A DNA stretch of 43,317 bases from Trichoplax sp. H2. Lineage: Eukaryota > Placozoa > Uniplacotomia > Trichoplacea. The DNA is taken from assembly GCA_003344405.1 (NCBI GenBank), contig NOWV01000345.1, positions 1-43,317 of the forward strand, given 5' to 3'. Below, in pieces: positions 32,095-43,317 of this stretch; position 1 is the stretch's first letter, and each line of letters starts with the position of its first letter. The notes below the pieces were generated by a model. The model was given only the letters and a program-made list of their open reading frames with translations. It had not been told where the DNA came from and made no database searches. The position numbers were made by a program, and so were the translations under genes.

Positions 32095-35000
32095 TTATCC
32101 AAGTTTCGAAGTTATATAACTAGCAATATTAACTGAATTCTCGTCGTGCAATATGGAGACATGATTACTTTCTATCATCTTGTTATATACTTTTCCATCG
32201 CATTGAACTTGCTGTCCGTAGTCATTGCCTAGAGCTATTGCTATTTCATCCCTGTCTGATGCTGTTATCATATATATGTCTCCGTCAAATTTTGATGATG
32301 GTACATAATCATAGGCAATTTTGTTTAAATTAATAAACGAATTAGTAACCCATGTTAAAAATTTTCGCTCACTATTAGGATGTTCCTTCATAATTAACGA
32401 TACAATATGAATAATTTTCTGTTCAAGCGACGTTAAACTAATCAATTCATCGACAAGAGTATCGTGATAGATATTAGAAATGTAAGCTTGAATAAAATAA
32501 AATAGCATTTCAGAATAGTATACGTTATCGTCAGTAAGCTCTTTTCGATATCGCTCTCTATAAATCTTCAAACGATCACTCGTAGAGCAATATGATCCTT
32601 CAATCATAAATAACACTTCTACATTGTCATTCGATTCTCGTTGTAGCTGAATCGCTAACTCATAAGTGATCATACAGCCATAAGAATATCCACATAAACG
32701 ATAAGGACCTTTTTCTTGCTTCTCTCTGATTTTATCTAAATAAAATCTAGCTAAGATTTCTGTATTATCCATGGGTGCTTCAGGCGATAATTGAATACCG
32801 TAAACGGGTATAGCTAGTTTACTTGCGATATCTGTAAATCGTTGGACAGATCCTTCTATCGGATGGAACATATACATTGGCCTATCTTTAGATGTAACTG
32901 TATTTAATGAAATCAGTGTATCATAGTGTAAAGGCGCTTTGATCGGAAATCCGTCAAACTGCATAGCAGTTATCGTTTGTAATCTCGATTCTATATTATT
33001 TGGACTGTGATCGTTTGATGTCATCGACGAACTGATTTCTTTGAGTTTATCAATCGTAAGCTGTCTAACTTCATCGATAGACATCGATAGTTTACAATCT
33101 CTTTCTATTAGTAGTCTAATTTCAACACCCATTAATGAGTCTAATCCAAGATCGGATAGAGACGAATTTTCATTAATAGTCGTCAGATCCTTAACTCCTA
33201 ATATATTGCCGATACTATTTAACAGATCAAATGATGAAATCTGATTATCGCTGCTAAAGTTATTTCCACGATTTGCTTGTATAAAAGTAGAAACTACTGG
33301 ATGCTTATTAAACAGCAATGTTTCCATAACTTTTAAACAAGAAATTATTCGTTGCGGTAGCGTACCTGCGATCTGTGTATTATTATCGCCTTTTAAACGA
33401 TCAAATACCATACCAGTATCTCCGATAGCTCCCCACTGTATCGATGTTGCGGGTAATTGATCATAATGTCGTTTTTCACATAGACGTTCCATAGCAGAAT
33501 TAGCATAACCGTAATTAGTTTGGCCGATATTACCACGAACAGAAACATACGATGAGAAAGTAACAAACCATTGTAGTGTAGTACATTGTATACGAGAAAT
33601 AGTATCTAAATGTTTTGTACCCTCAATTTTAGCTTTGGCGACTTTATGAAAAGACTCCTGACTTTGAATTTCGAATAATCCATCATCAAATACTCCAGCT
33701 AAGTGAAAAATACCATCAATAGGACCTAGTTGATTGGCCACAAATATTAAATCTTCTACGCTTTCTTCAAGAGCAAGATTACATTTATATATCAAAACTT
33801 CTACACTGTCTTTATCTTTCCATGTAGATATTTTGCCTGCTTGATAGTTATTACGAACTCCAGTTGTAGTCGTTAAGACTAGTTTACATGCTCCTCGATC
33901 GATTAGCCATTGAGCTAACTCTAAACCAAATCCTCCTAGACCACCTGTTATAATATAACTCTTATCCGCTATACAATTAAATCGAACTCTACTAGCTAAG
34001 TTGATCGATTTATCGATAGAATCATTCTCGTTATCACGGATTCGAATTAGTACTTTCCCAATATGTCTACCTTGAGCTACAAATCGGAATGCACTTTCTA
34101 AATCGTCGCGATCGAATACGATCGTTTTCAAAGGCTGCACGATACCAGATGCTATACCATCCGATACAAGTTTAGCTACTTGCGGCCATTCAGGATTGTC
34201 GTCTTCGAGTAACGCATCTAATAAGATACCATGGAAAGAAATATTACGTAGAAATATAGCCATACCTAACGAGGTATTCTTTGATAAATCGTATTTGCCA
34301 ATTTCTAAGAATCGACCGTGATCAGCTAATACACGAATACTCGTATGTAACTTTTCTCCAGATAACGAATTTAATACTATATCTACTCCATGTCCATTAG
34401 TAGCGTTCATAACCATTTCCTCAAAAGATGTATCTCGTGAATTGCCGATATTTTCGTTACATAATTGTGGAAATTGTTGTAATAAGAACTGACGCTTTTC
34501 TTCTGTACCGACAGTCGTGAAAACTCTACATTCTTTAGATAATGCGATTCTAATAGCAGCTTGACCGACATTACTGGCGCCAATATGTATTAATACTGAT
34601 TCTCCACATTTAATTTGGCCTCTTAAAACTAGAGCATAGTACGCTGTCGAATAAGCTATTGGGATAGTCGCTGCTTGTTGTAGACTCCATTTATCAGGTA
34701 CAAACCATGACCATATCTTTTTAGTTACAATAGTTGTAGCCATACCATTACAAGGTAATAATCCCATTACGCAGCGGCCTTGATCATCTTTTCCGGAATA
34801 TTCTATGCCTAGAATACGTTCTTGTGTCGAGACATTAGCAGGTAGAGCATCTAGCGCTAGTTTACCAGTAGCAATCATAACATCGCGATAATTAATAGGG
34901 GCATAATAAATATGATATAAAACTTCGTCATAATCATCATCGTCATCATTATTAGGTCGAGTATAACTGATAGAGGAAGTAAACCATTTTAATGACGATA

Positions 35001-38000
35001 AATCCCCTCGAATATCCATGTTAATATAAGCATGCGGATGACTTGTTGATAATGTTTGTTGTTGAGAAATATATAAATGACGAAATGATCCCCATCGATC
35101 ATCGCGATAAACATTTATAATTAAATCGTGTTGTTGAATTTTCTCCATTTCAGATATTATATTTATAGATGAATTCGAATCTTCAAGAGAAGCATTGAAA
35201 ATACAACGAACATTTTCACCTCCTGGCTCTTTACGTAAACAGTTCATAAATCCAATTACACCAGATGTATTATTAGAATCAGCGATTATCCATATCTTTT
35301 TATTTTGCTTTTGTTTACGATTATCAGCCATCATTTCCTTTAATATCTCGACCCAATCAAATTGGATGCTATTAATGTCTAATAGCATAGATGACGATTG
35401 AATATTCTCAACATTTCGATATCGACAGATAAATAAAGTCGACAGTAGACCATCGCTTTTCATGGAGACAATTTGAAATCCACTCTTTTCTAAAATAGCT
35501 ATCCATTCACTTTCTGTTAACAAACGATGACCATTCGGCTTACTATCTGTCCATATATTCTTATTGTAACCGAATAAAGCTAAAACTATTGCAAAATTAC
35601 GAGTGCATTCATGTAAAATGAAAAATCCGCCGTCACTTAATAGTGTAGCTGCTAACGAGATCTGATCTTCAGCTGAGATATTCTCATACAGAGTAGTGTA
35701 ACTACTTAAAAGTAAATCTGTAGACTTTTTCATTTGATCATTTATAACATCCTTATTAAACAGCATTATTCTAGCTATGTTACTAAAAGCTTTAACTTCG
35801 CCCTCTAATTTAGTTTGATGTTCAGTGTGTCTAACTAAAGCCGTATAAGCTACACTTGATTGAGGATGCCATAATATAGAATGGATCACACTTCGAAAGA
35901 GTTGTCCATAGACAGCATTAAGTTCTACAATACGAATAGGCGATGTAAACATATTCTCATATACAATATCGATCGAAGTCCTTAAGTACCGAGGCGAAAT
36001 TAATGCCGACAATAAAATATCGTATCTTAATAAATTTATACTGTCAGATACAATATCTTCTACTAGATGTGTTGTTTCGATATCGGATTTAACTTGATAG
36101 ACCTTGTATAATAACTGGAATAAACTATAATTGTTATTCTCTAGATATTGTTCGATCTTGTCATTATCTAAGTCATGATCGATTTGCGTATTGCTATCTA
36201 GTAGCTGTGTTAATTTCTTAACTATACTATTCTCATTTAAGTTATTCTGTGATTGTTGTGATATTTGATTACAATTGTTTTGAATAAAGTCTTGTAAGTG
36301 AGATTTATATTGGACCAACATTTCATTATTGTGCATGGTTTGTTGCTCAAAATAAGGTATGAAATGATACTCAGCTAAGGTTAATCCGTCTGGATCATCT
36401 TGTCGCCGCGGCGCAATAGTGATATTTACTCCACGCATTTCAACAATATTACCTAAAACTCGAACATTAGTATGAGGATTTAGAATATATTGTACTAATT
36501 GATGGTGTGAGTTAGTTACTTCTTCTTGCATTTCATCATTATTAGGGCTATCTATCTCATCCTCTTGTAAGTAGTAAGTTTGTTTCGTGGGGTTAATAGA
36601 AATATAACGAATTCGTGTTGGTAAGGGTAAACTACGTCCAGATAAGCCTACTACTGACATTTGTAGCATAGCGTCAAGAAACGTAACCCAATTTCCTTCC
36701 CAGATAATTTGGCCACTTGTTCCATCACGTGATGCATCATGAATGGATCTAAAGCCTAAGCTATAATCATATCCGCGTACACGAAGCTCCTTATAGACAT
36801 CTTCATTAGATAATCTTAACTTTTCTTTATGATCTATTGGCGATAACTGACTAACAGCAATATTCTCTTCAGCTTCTTTAATTTCTCCAGTAACTATTAT
36901 ATTATTGCTATGTTCTATTTCAAATTTTCCAGTTTTCACTTTAATATCGACGTTAAACTTGACAATACCAGTAGATGGTAGTAACGTCGCTTGATGAATT
37001 TCAACGTCTTTAAATATAACAGGTAGCCTTGTATAGGTTGAACCTAATAATCGAGCTAACGCTTTCCATGCAAGTAATAAATAACCTACGAATGGATAAA
37101 TTACTCGGTTATCGATTACATGGCCTAAGATATAATGATCAGGCGAATTTGCGGAGAGATCGATATCGAATGTAATAGCAGAAGAAGAGTTTTGATTACT
37201 CTTTAAATAAAACATATCGAGAGTAGGTATAGCCCAAGTTTGAGAATGATCCCAGGTGATTGCTGGTGCAATAGACGGAGTACCTGCAGGCACCTATAAT
37301 GAGAAATAAGAAAAAGGAAATCTTCTTGATCATAATTACAATTTTACATTGAATAAAGAATGCATATCTTATACTATAAGTTAACGCTTCATATATGGTG
37401 GTGTAATGTCAGTTTACCGTTACTAAATTACATCTAGCAGAATTTTTTACGATAAAGCTACAAAAAAAGAATTAGCCAACATCAATTTTATATTAGTTGA
37501 CTGTGCAAAGCTTGAATTAAAGGAGATACTTTAATTATATATTTTAAAATCACAAATATATTGCTTTAACATATTATCATGGGCAAATAATTGCTGTAAA
37601 TATATTATTCTATAAATGCTATGAGTACTGAAGTTTTACTATATACTATAGCGAGCTGTATAGTGTATACCTACTATCTTGTTTAAGATATTTTGATACG
37701 CTAAAATTGTATTAACGATAAGAAACTAAGAGTACCGCTATTATGGTACACATATACATTAGTTTTTAATGTCGTATTTGTATTTATAACATATCGACAT
37801 ACTTGAGATTTAAATATTGACATATTCAAATGTTAGTTATTACCGGATAAGAGATTTTAGGCAGAAGAGGCGAAGGATCAATATTTATCCCTTGAAGATA
37901 CAGCTGACCAAGCGAATTTAAGAATAATTCACGATTATCGGAATGATGCTTACGCATGGTTTTAAGAACTAACGAATTCGAAGTGAGATTTCGCTTTATA

Positions 38001-41000
38001 ACAGCTTGAAGGATATGATGAGGACTAATTTCGATAACTATAGCATTATCTGGTATAGCTTTCATCGCTTCATAGAATAATACTGGATTGATAAAGTTAT
38101 TATGGTAATATTTTGCTGAAGCGTACATTGCGTATTCATCATTGATTTCTGATTTGGGAACTGAGGTAGTTATCCATCTCGAAGAGCGCAACTTCGGCGT
38201 TTTAAGAATTTTCTTCAAGGCAGATTTGAATAGCGATGCACCTTTAGCAATATATGGAGAATGGAAAGCTATGCCGGAACTATTAACTCTTCTTGTAAAA
38301 ATTTCTAGATAAATTAACAGCAGTTATAAATTTAAATCGATATAAAATTGTATCGTACGTACTGTGATTACAGGATATTATCAATTCTTGATGAATAATA
38401 AAAGCAATAATTATTATGTTTATTTTTATTGTTGAGCTAGCAATGTTAAATAAACAGAATTGTAGGCTTCTGATCTAATCGTATATCATACTCTACTTTC
38501 ATTCTACTAATTAAAACAAAGTACCCGAAAAGTTACAAACCTTGAGATTGAAGTTCCGTAATCATCACATCAATTTGATTTGGATCGCCTGAAATAGTAA
38601 TAGCTCTTTCAGCATTATGACAAGCTGCTACAACGCCTGGCAGACAACGTTGTTTGGCTTCTTCCCAACTTAGTCCTACTACCGCCATGGCTCCGCTATC
38701 TACCTTAGCGTCAAGAATCGATCGTCCTCGCCAGTAAGCAATCTGTAAAGCTGACTTAGCTGTAAGTGCGCCATCGGCATAGCCACAAGCTATTTCGCCA
38801 ACACTATGACCTATTAAACCTGTAAATTATTTTAATTTTAAATTCGTGTCTTTTACTGATCGAAGTATTCAAGTATTAAAATCTACATTATAGAGGCGGA
38901 TTAGTTTTGAACTAGCTAATTCGTCTACATAATATAATAAATTCCATTTAAATTACAATATTTACCATCGTATTCGATTCCACAAGCTCGAAGACAATCT
39001 ATAAGAGCTATTTGAACTGCTACAAGACCAATAAATGCATCTCTTACATTATCGTAAACATTAGGATCTTCACTAAATAATATATTTATAAGATCTAATC
39101 CTGTAGGCATCAATATTTCGCGTGCTCTCGTGATTGTATTTTTGAAAACCGGAAATTTCATCATGTTCTGACCCATTTTATTCCAATTAGCTCCCATTCC
39201 AGAAAATATCCACCAGATAGGTCGCTTATCTGATACAGTAAGATCGATATCTTGAATAGACTCTTGACTATTTAGTAAAGCAAAGCCACGCATCGGATGA
39301 TAATTATTACTTATCGGTGTAGCAGATATACTGTTAATTAAGTTAATTAAATACGGATTATCGGTATTTTTGTGACCAAGATGGATTAAGCTTTGGACGC
39401 TTTCTCGTGTACGCCCAGAACATAGAATAAGTGATAGTTCTTGATATTTACTTCGATCGATATCTTGACGATATACATCAGGCTTTAATAAAAGATGAGC
39501 GATAGCTCCTCCAAAACCGAAAGAATTAATTCCAACGTATCCATCTATTAAAATAAAATTCGTCAAGTAAAGTTACGTTAGTTTTTGTTAAATTAATATA
39601 CAATAAAATACAATATGCGATAATGTTTACTTTGAAGTAACTATGGTGAGTTACTTCGGTACGGTACTTAGTTAATCGTTATTCACCTGGGAAAGTTGTG
39701 GGTTCTGTTACTACTTTTATACTTCCATCAAGTAATCCCGAAATATCTGGATTAGGCTGATTAAAGTGTAAATTTGGGGGTAAAATGCCATGTTGAGCAC
39801 TCAGAATAACCTTGACTACACCAGCTAAGCCAGACGCCGCCTCACAATGGCCCATGTTCGACTTAACAGATCCTATTAAAAGAGGTTTATTCTGGCGGTC
39901 TTCTCCAATAAAGACAGAAGCGATAGCATTGACTTCTTGTGGATCGCCAGCCTTGGTGCCGGTTCCGTGAGCTTCGACATAGTTAACCTCTTTTTGCGGA
40001 TCGATTCTGGCTTCTTGATAAACCTGTTGAAGTAATAGACTTTGAGCAGCTCCATTAGGGAACGTTATACCTTGTTGTTTAAAGCCATCGCTAGCTGATT
40101 TACTATGGATTACTGTCGCATAATTTCGTTTAGCTTGAGATTTCTTAAGTAATAACAATGAGACGATTCCTAAATGTTTATTTGTTCAAAGTTAGTAATA
40201 TTCGTATATACTCTACGCATACATATAGCTAAGATAAATTGTACTTATTCTGGGATCACGAAACATCATAAAATCTAGTCATTAAAATTGTAAAGTATGA
40301 TAATTGACTTTAAATTGTGCCACTATCTTAAGGAACACATTTCTTCATGGTTAGACTACTATACTCAAGATTAATCACAAAAATTTTATGTTAGCTGATG
40401 TTCTTTAGGCGTATAATAATTTAAATACCTTACTACAGGCTAGAATACAAGTGGACGAGATACAAATGGGGGATATTTAATCGTTAGCACGGTATAATAA
40501 AATTTAGTTACGGAAAGCAATTGGATCATGTACCAGAGTACGTGGTAGTTGCATAATGAAATTTTTTGTGCTTATACTGTAAATTCTGCATCGCGTAGTG
40601 TGTATACGTAAAGCGACATCATGAGGAAGAGTTAACCAAGCTGGTATAGATAGTATTTTATAATACGACATCTAGCCTGAGGACATTATGAATAAATCCT
40701 GCTGTTTGGTTATCGTTGTCTGTACGTTTCTAGTTTTATCTACGATAATACTATGACGGTACATAACATGTAAAACCTTGGAAAGCATAGAATTTATTTT
40801 TATCTAAAAAGTAAACAAGTTGATTTGAGCTTCTGGATCTTGTTCTAGCGATATGTGAGTGCATTTGCCCCACTATTATCACAGGATGTATATGATGATT
40901 AAAATACACGTATACCATGCTATGAGAGAGTAGATTACCTTCTGATCGACAATATCCATTACCAGAAATATCGAAAGATTTGCAGGCGCCTTCAGGTGAT

Positions 41001-41423
41001 AGCATGCCTAATTTCATAAATTCTAAGCTTGTCTGAGGTCTAAGATCAAGTCCTAAGCCACCGACGATAGCACCCTCGCAAACTCCTGTTTTAATTGCTC
41101 TAACAGCCTGATCAAAAGCTATTAGAGATGAAGAGCAAGCTGTATCCATTGAAATACTAGGTCCTATTGAAATGTAAAGCAGTTCAAGTAGATGAGAATA
41201 TTGTTTAATTGATACTTCAATTAGATTTCTTTCATTATCGTAAATTGTATAGCAATTTAACTGCTGTCTCACCGTTAAAATTGAAATAATATGATAATCG
41301 ATTGGATAACATACAGCAATTGCATCCTGTCATACTATAACCAGTTTGTGTATCGGGATTCGATTGATAAGCTTGCATGGCTTCCGATGCACTTTGACCG
41401 ACAAAAACACCCCATTTTCGACC
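32095..41423 (-). CDS. FAS-like multidomain synthase (FAS2), diverged FASN paralogue, 5' end lost in gap
   Basis: Exons: 41423-41273 (cut by the N gap), 41163-40939, 40169-39687, 39544-38966, 38819-38541, 38304-37844 and 37293-32095. Positions, phases and most lengths match FAS1. KS keeps [15 protein letters not shown] and SNMGH. MAT keeps GHSVGE, AFHS and the malonyl Arg (YWRGR). KR keeps GGLGGFG and [12 protein letters not shown] keeps LGLDSLM. Three places differ. DH has [10 protein letters not shown], losing the Gly of HxxxGxxxxP, and YSLGFRS where FAS1 has YGPSFQG. The ER nucleotide loop reads HIGASNVGQ instead of [11 protein letters not shown] has MIEGS, so the triad Asp is Glu, while GYSYG and the distal His (SNHVS) remain. 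The frame is open over the 5.2 kb last exon, so this is not a pseudogene. Inferred role: a partly reducing FAS-derived (polyketide-type) synthase or a branched/short-chain fatty acid synthase; the product is unknown. Confidence 0.93.
39872..40201. repeat. 330 bp near-identical block, copy 1 (FAS2 exon 3 and intron edge)
   Basis: This block matches 41444-41773 with about three differences by eye. It covers most of FAS2 exon 3 and the first 32 bases of the adjoining intron. Past 40201 the two introns differ strongly, though they still show traces of common descent. Confidence 0.92.
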
Positions 41424-41443
41424 NNNNNNNNNNNNNNNNNNNN
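41424..41443. other. Assembly gap, 20 N
   Basis: A run of 20 N separates FAS2 exon 1 (left) from FAS3 exon 3 (right). Both exons are cut mid-codon-run. The true missing sequence must be far longer than 20 bases if the order is right, or the join is false. Confidence 0.99.
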
Positions 41444-41773
41444 CCTATTAAAAGAGGTTTATTCTGGCGGTCTTCTCCAATAAAGACAGAAGCGATAGCA
41501 TTGACTTCTTGTGGATCGCCAGCCTTGGTGCCGGTTCCGTGAGCTTCGACATAGTTAACCTCTTTTTGCGGATCGATTCTGGCTTCTTGATAAACCTGTT
41601 GAAGTAATAGACTTTGAGCAGCTCCATTAGGGAACGTTATACCTTGTTGTTTAAAGCCATCGCTAGCTGATTTACTATGGATAACTGTCGCATAATTTCG
41701 TTTAGCTTGAGATTTCTTAAGTAGTAACAATGAGACGATTCCTAAACGTTTATTTGTTCAAAGTTAGTAATAT
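41444..41773. repeat. 330 bp near-identical block, copy 2 (FAS3 exon 3 and intron edge)
   Basis: Partner of 39872-40201. It begins exactly at the N gap. The flanking FAS3 intron 2 (41774-42587) is diverged from FAS2 intron 2, with shared fragments such as the AGTATTTTATAATA segment. Confidence 0.92.
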
Positions 41774-43317
41774 CAGGAATATTCATCACTAACACAGTAA
41801 AAAAATTTCAGTTAAGACAAGCAATCGAATCGTGTGCCAACATGCTTAGCACCTGCATGAGCTTTACTGTATGAACTTTACTCTATCTTAGCTATAAACA
41901 CGTATCATAGTAGCGACACATGAAGCGATATCATTAAGGAATTAACAATACAATTAAGGTTAGTATTTTATAATAAGATATTTACTATAAGGATATTTTT
42001 ATTAATCCATATTAATTGCTCTTTCTCATCTTTTCATTTGTAGCTTTATCTATTACTATTAAATTGCCTGTTCAAATGAATGGGTATAAATTCCACACCA
42101 AGTTATACAGTAAATAGTTTTTTTTATCTAGTTATCTACTATATATATCGTAGAAAAGTACAATTTGTAGTTAAGTTACGATTATTATTATATTAGTGGT
42201 GTTGGGAATAAAGGATACAATTTATCTGATCATATGTGTTTAATAATTAGTTTTTTATAGAATACTTTAGAATAGTAATTTGATTGTCTGGTACCATCAA
42301 CTAATCTATATAACATATAAAAGGTCGCGTAGTTCAGTGGAAAAGTATCATAATTCAAGATTTAGTTCCAACTAGGAAATATTAAGAAGTTCAAGATACT
42401 GAGAGTAACTTTTTGATAGTTTAGTTGGTCGAGGCGGTAAATCTGCCCTTATTGTAACTATTTTAAGTGAATTTATAAGTGGTTTATTAAAATTTAAATA
42501 AACCGGTGTTTTTCCTTAGTTTAGTCGAAAATTTCAAAGTGATTGTTTGCTCATTGTAAAGTATATCTTTTTGTCGTTACTACCAACCTTCTGATCGACA
42601 ATATCCATTACCAGAAATATCGAAAGATTTGCAGGCGCCTTCAGGTGATAGCATACTTAATTTCACAAATTCTAAGCTTGTGTGAGGTTTAACATCAATC
42701 GTTGAACCACTGACGATAGCACCCTCGCAAACTCCTGTTTTAATTGCTCTAACAGCCTGATCAAGAGCAACTATTGACGAAGAACAAGCTGTATCTATTG
42801 CAATACTGGGTCCTGTTGAAATGAAAGATTCGAATACAGGAAAATATTTTAACGTATGTTTTTTAATTAAATCTCTTTTTTTAACATAAATTATATGGTC
42901 ATTTAAGTTGTTTCTCTTACCATTAAAATTGAAATAATGTGATAACCGATTGGATAACATGCAGGAACTACAACCTGTCATACTATAACCAATTTGTGTA
43001 TCGGGATTCGATTGATAAGCTTGCATGGCTTCCGATGCACTTTGACCGACAAAAACACCCCATTTTCGACCGCGAACGTCTATTGGATTTATTCCACCAT
43101 CTACTATTGCTTCGTAAGTTACTTCTAATAATATTCTTAACTGAGGGTCCATAGTGTTGCATTGCTTAGCATGGACTCCAAAGAAGATTGCATCAAAGTG
43201 CTGGATATCTTTCAATTTACCATTTCGTTTAGGTAAACCATATATACCAGGCGGCCAACGTCGATCATCTTCGGTGACCATATCATTTCCTTGAATTAAA
43301 TGTTGCCAAAATTCTTC
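41444..43317 (-). CDS. FAS-like gene 3 (FAS3), partial KS: exons 1-3, cut by window edge and N gap
   Basis: Exons: 43317-42921 (continues off the right edge), 42812-42588 and 41741-41444 (cut by the gap). The KS reading is intact: [14 protein letters not shown] at the right edge, [27 protein letters not shown] with the nucleophile Cys, GYCRSEG, and [14 protein letters not shown] with the first active-site His; the second His (SNMGH) would fall in the gap. Exon sizes and phases equal those of FAS1 and FAS2 (exon 2 is 225 bases in all three). The exon 2 donor is an unusual GTTGGT. MAT to TE are not present, so whether this is a full gene, a fragment or an assembly product cannot be decided here. 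Confidence 0.88.

Noticed and set aside
32095-37293. FAS2 as a pseudogene because of altered DH, ER and TE motifs
   Set aside because: A 5.2 kb uninterrupted frame, intact splice sites and conserved KS, MAT, KR and ACP motifs argue for a working gene.
41291-41730. Open frames running through the 20 N gap on either strand
   Set aside because: They fuse two different FAS exons across unknown sequence, so the joined proteins are not real.

Overview
The window is AT-rich nuclear DNA of an animal. Evidence: spliced genes with GT-AG introns, a bona fide animal-type fatty acid synthase (FASN domain order KS-MAT-DH-psiMT-ER-KR-ACP-TE), ENGASE, and a probable CCZ1 exon. Compact genes, short introns and low GC would suit an early-branching animal such as a placozoan or sponge. 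That placement is inference only.

Layout, left to right. At 87-161 (minus) is the probable first coding exon of CCZ1; the rest of that gene lies off the left edge. From 235 to 1290 there are repeats built from the pentanucleotide TACAG/CTGTA and from a longer unit containing it. At 1986-6701 (plus) is a complete 12-exon ENGASE gene (GH85), with a 3 x 87 bp minisatellite in intron 1. At 8003-10988 (minus) is an SLC36-like amino acid transporter whose most N-terminal exon I could not place. At 13207-22035 (minus) is a complete 7-exon FASN, here called FAS1, 2549 residues. From 22120 to 26438 is mostly non-genic DNA with more TACAG repeats and a 172 bp duplication. At 26439-29361 (plus) is a five-exon gene of about 418 residues that I do not recognise; it looks all-helical. 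From about 29780 to 30875 is a broken relic of a FAS 3' end. At 32095-41423 (minus) is a second FAS-like gene, FAS2, with the same exon plan as FAS1, running into a 20-base N gap. From 41444 to the right edge (minus) are the first three KS exons of a further FAS copy, FAS3.

The main story is the tandem FAS family, all on the minus strand: FAS1, a relic, FAS2, and FAS3 cut by the gap and the window edge. FAS1 keeps every catalytic motif I checked. FAS2 keeps the KS, MAT, KR and ACP motifs but has changes in the DH motif, the ER nucleotide-binding loop and the thioesterase triad. That pattern suggests a FAS-derived, partly reducing polyketide synthase-like enzyme rather than a second housekeeping FASN. 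KS exons of FAS2 and FAS3 are patchworks of near-identical and diverged blocks, as expected from gene conversion or from assembly trouble at the N gap. In both full genes everything from DH to TE is one exon of about 5.2 kb, while KS and MAT are split by six introns at matching positions and phases.
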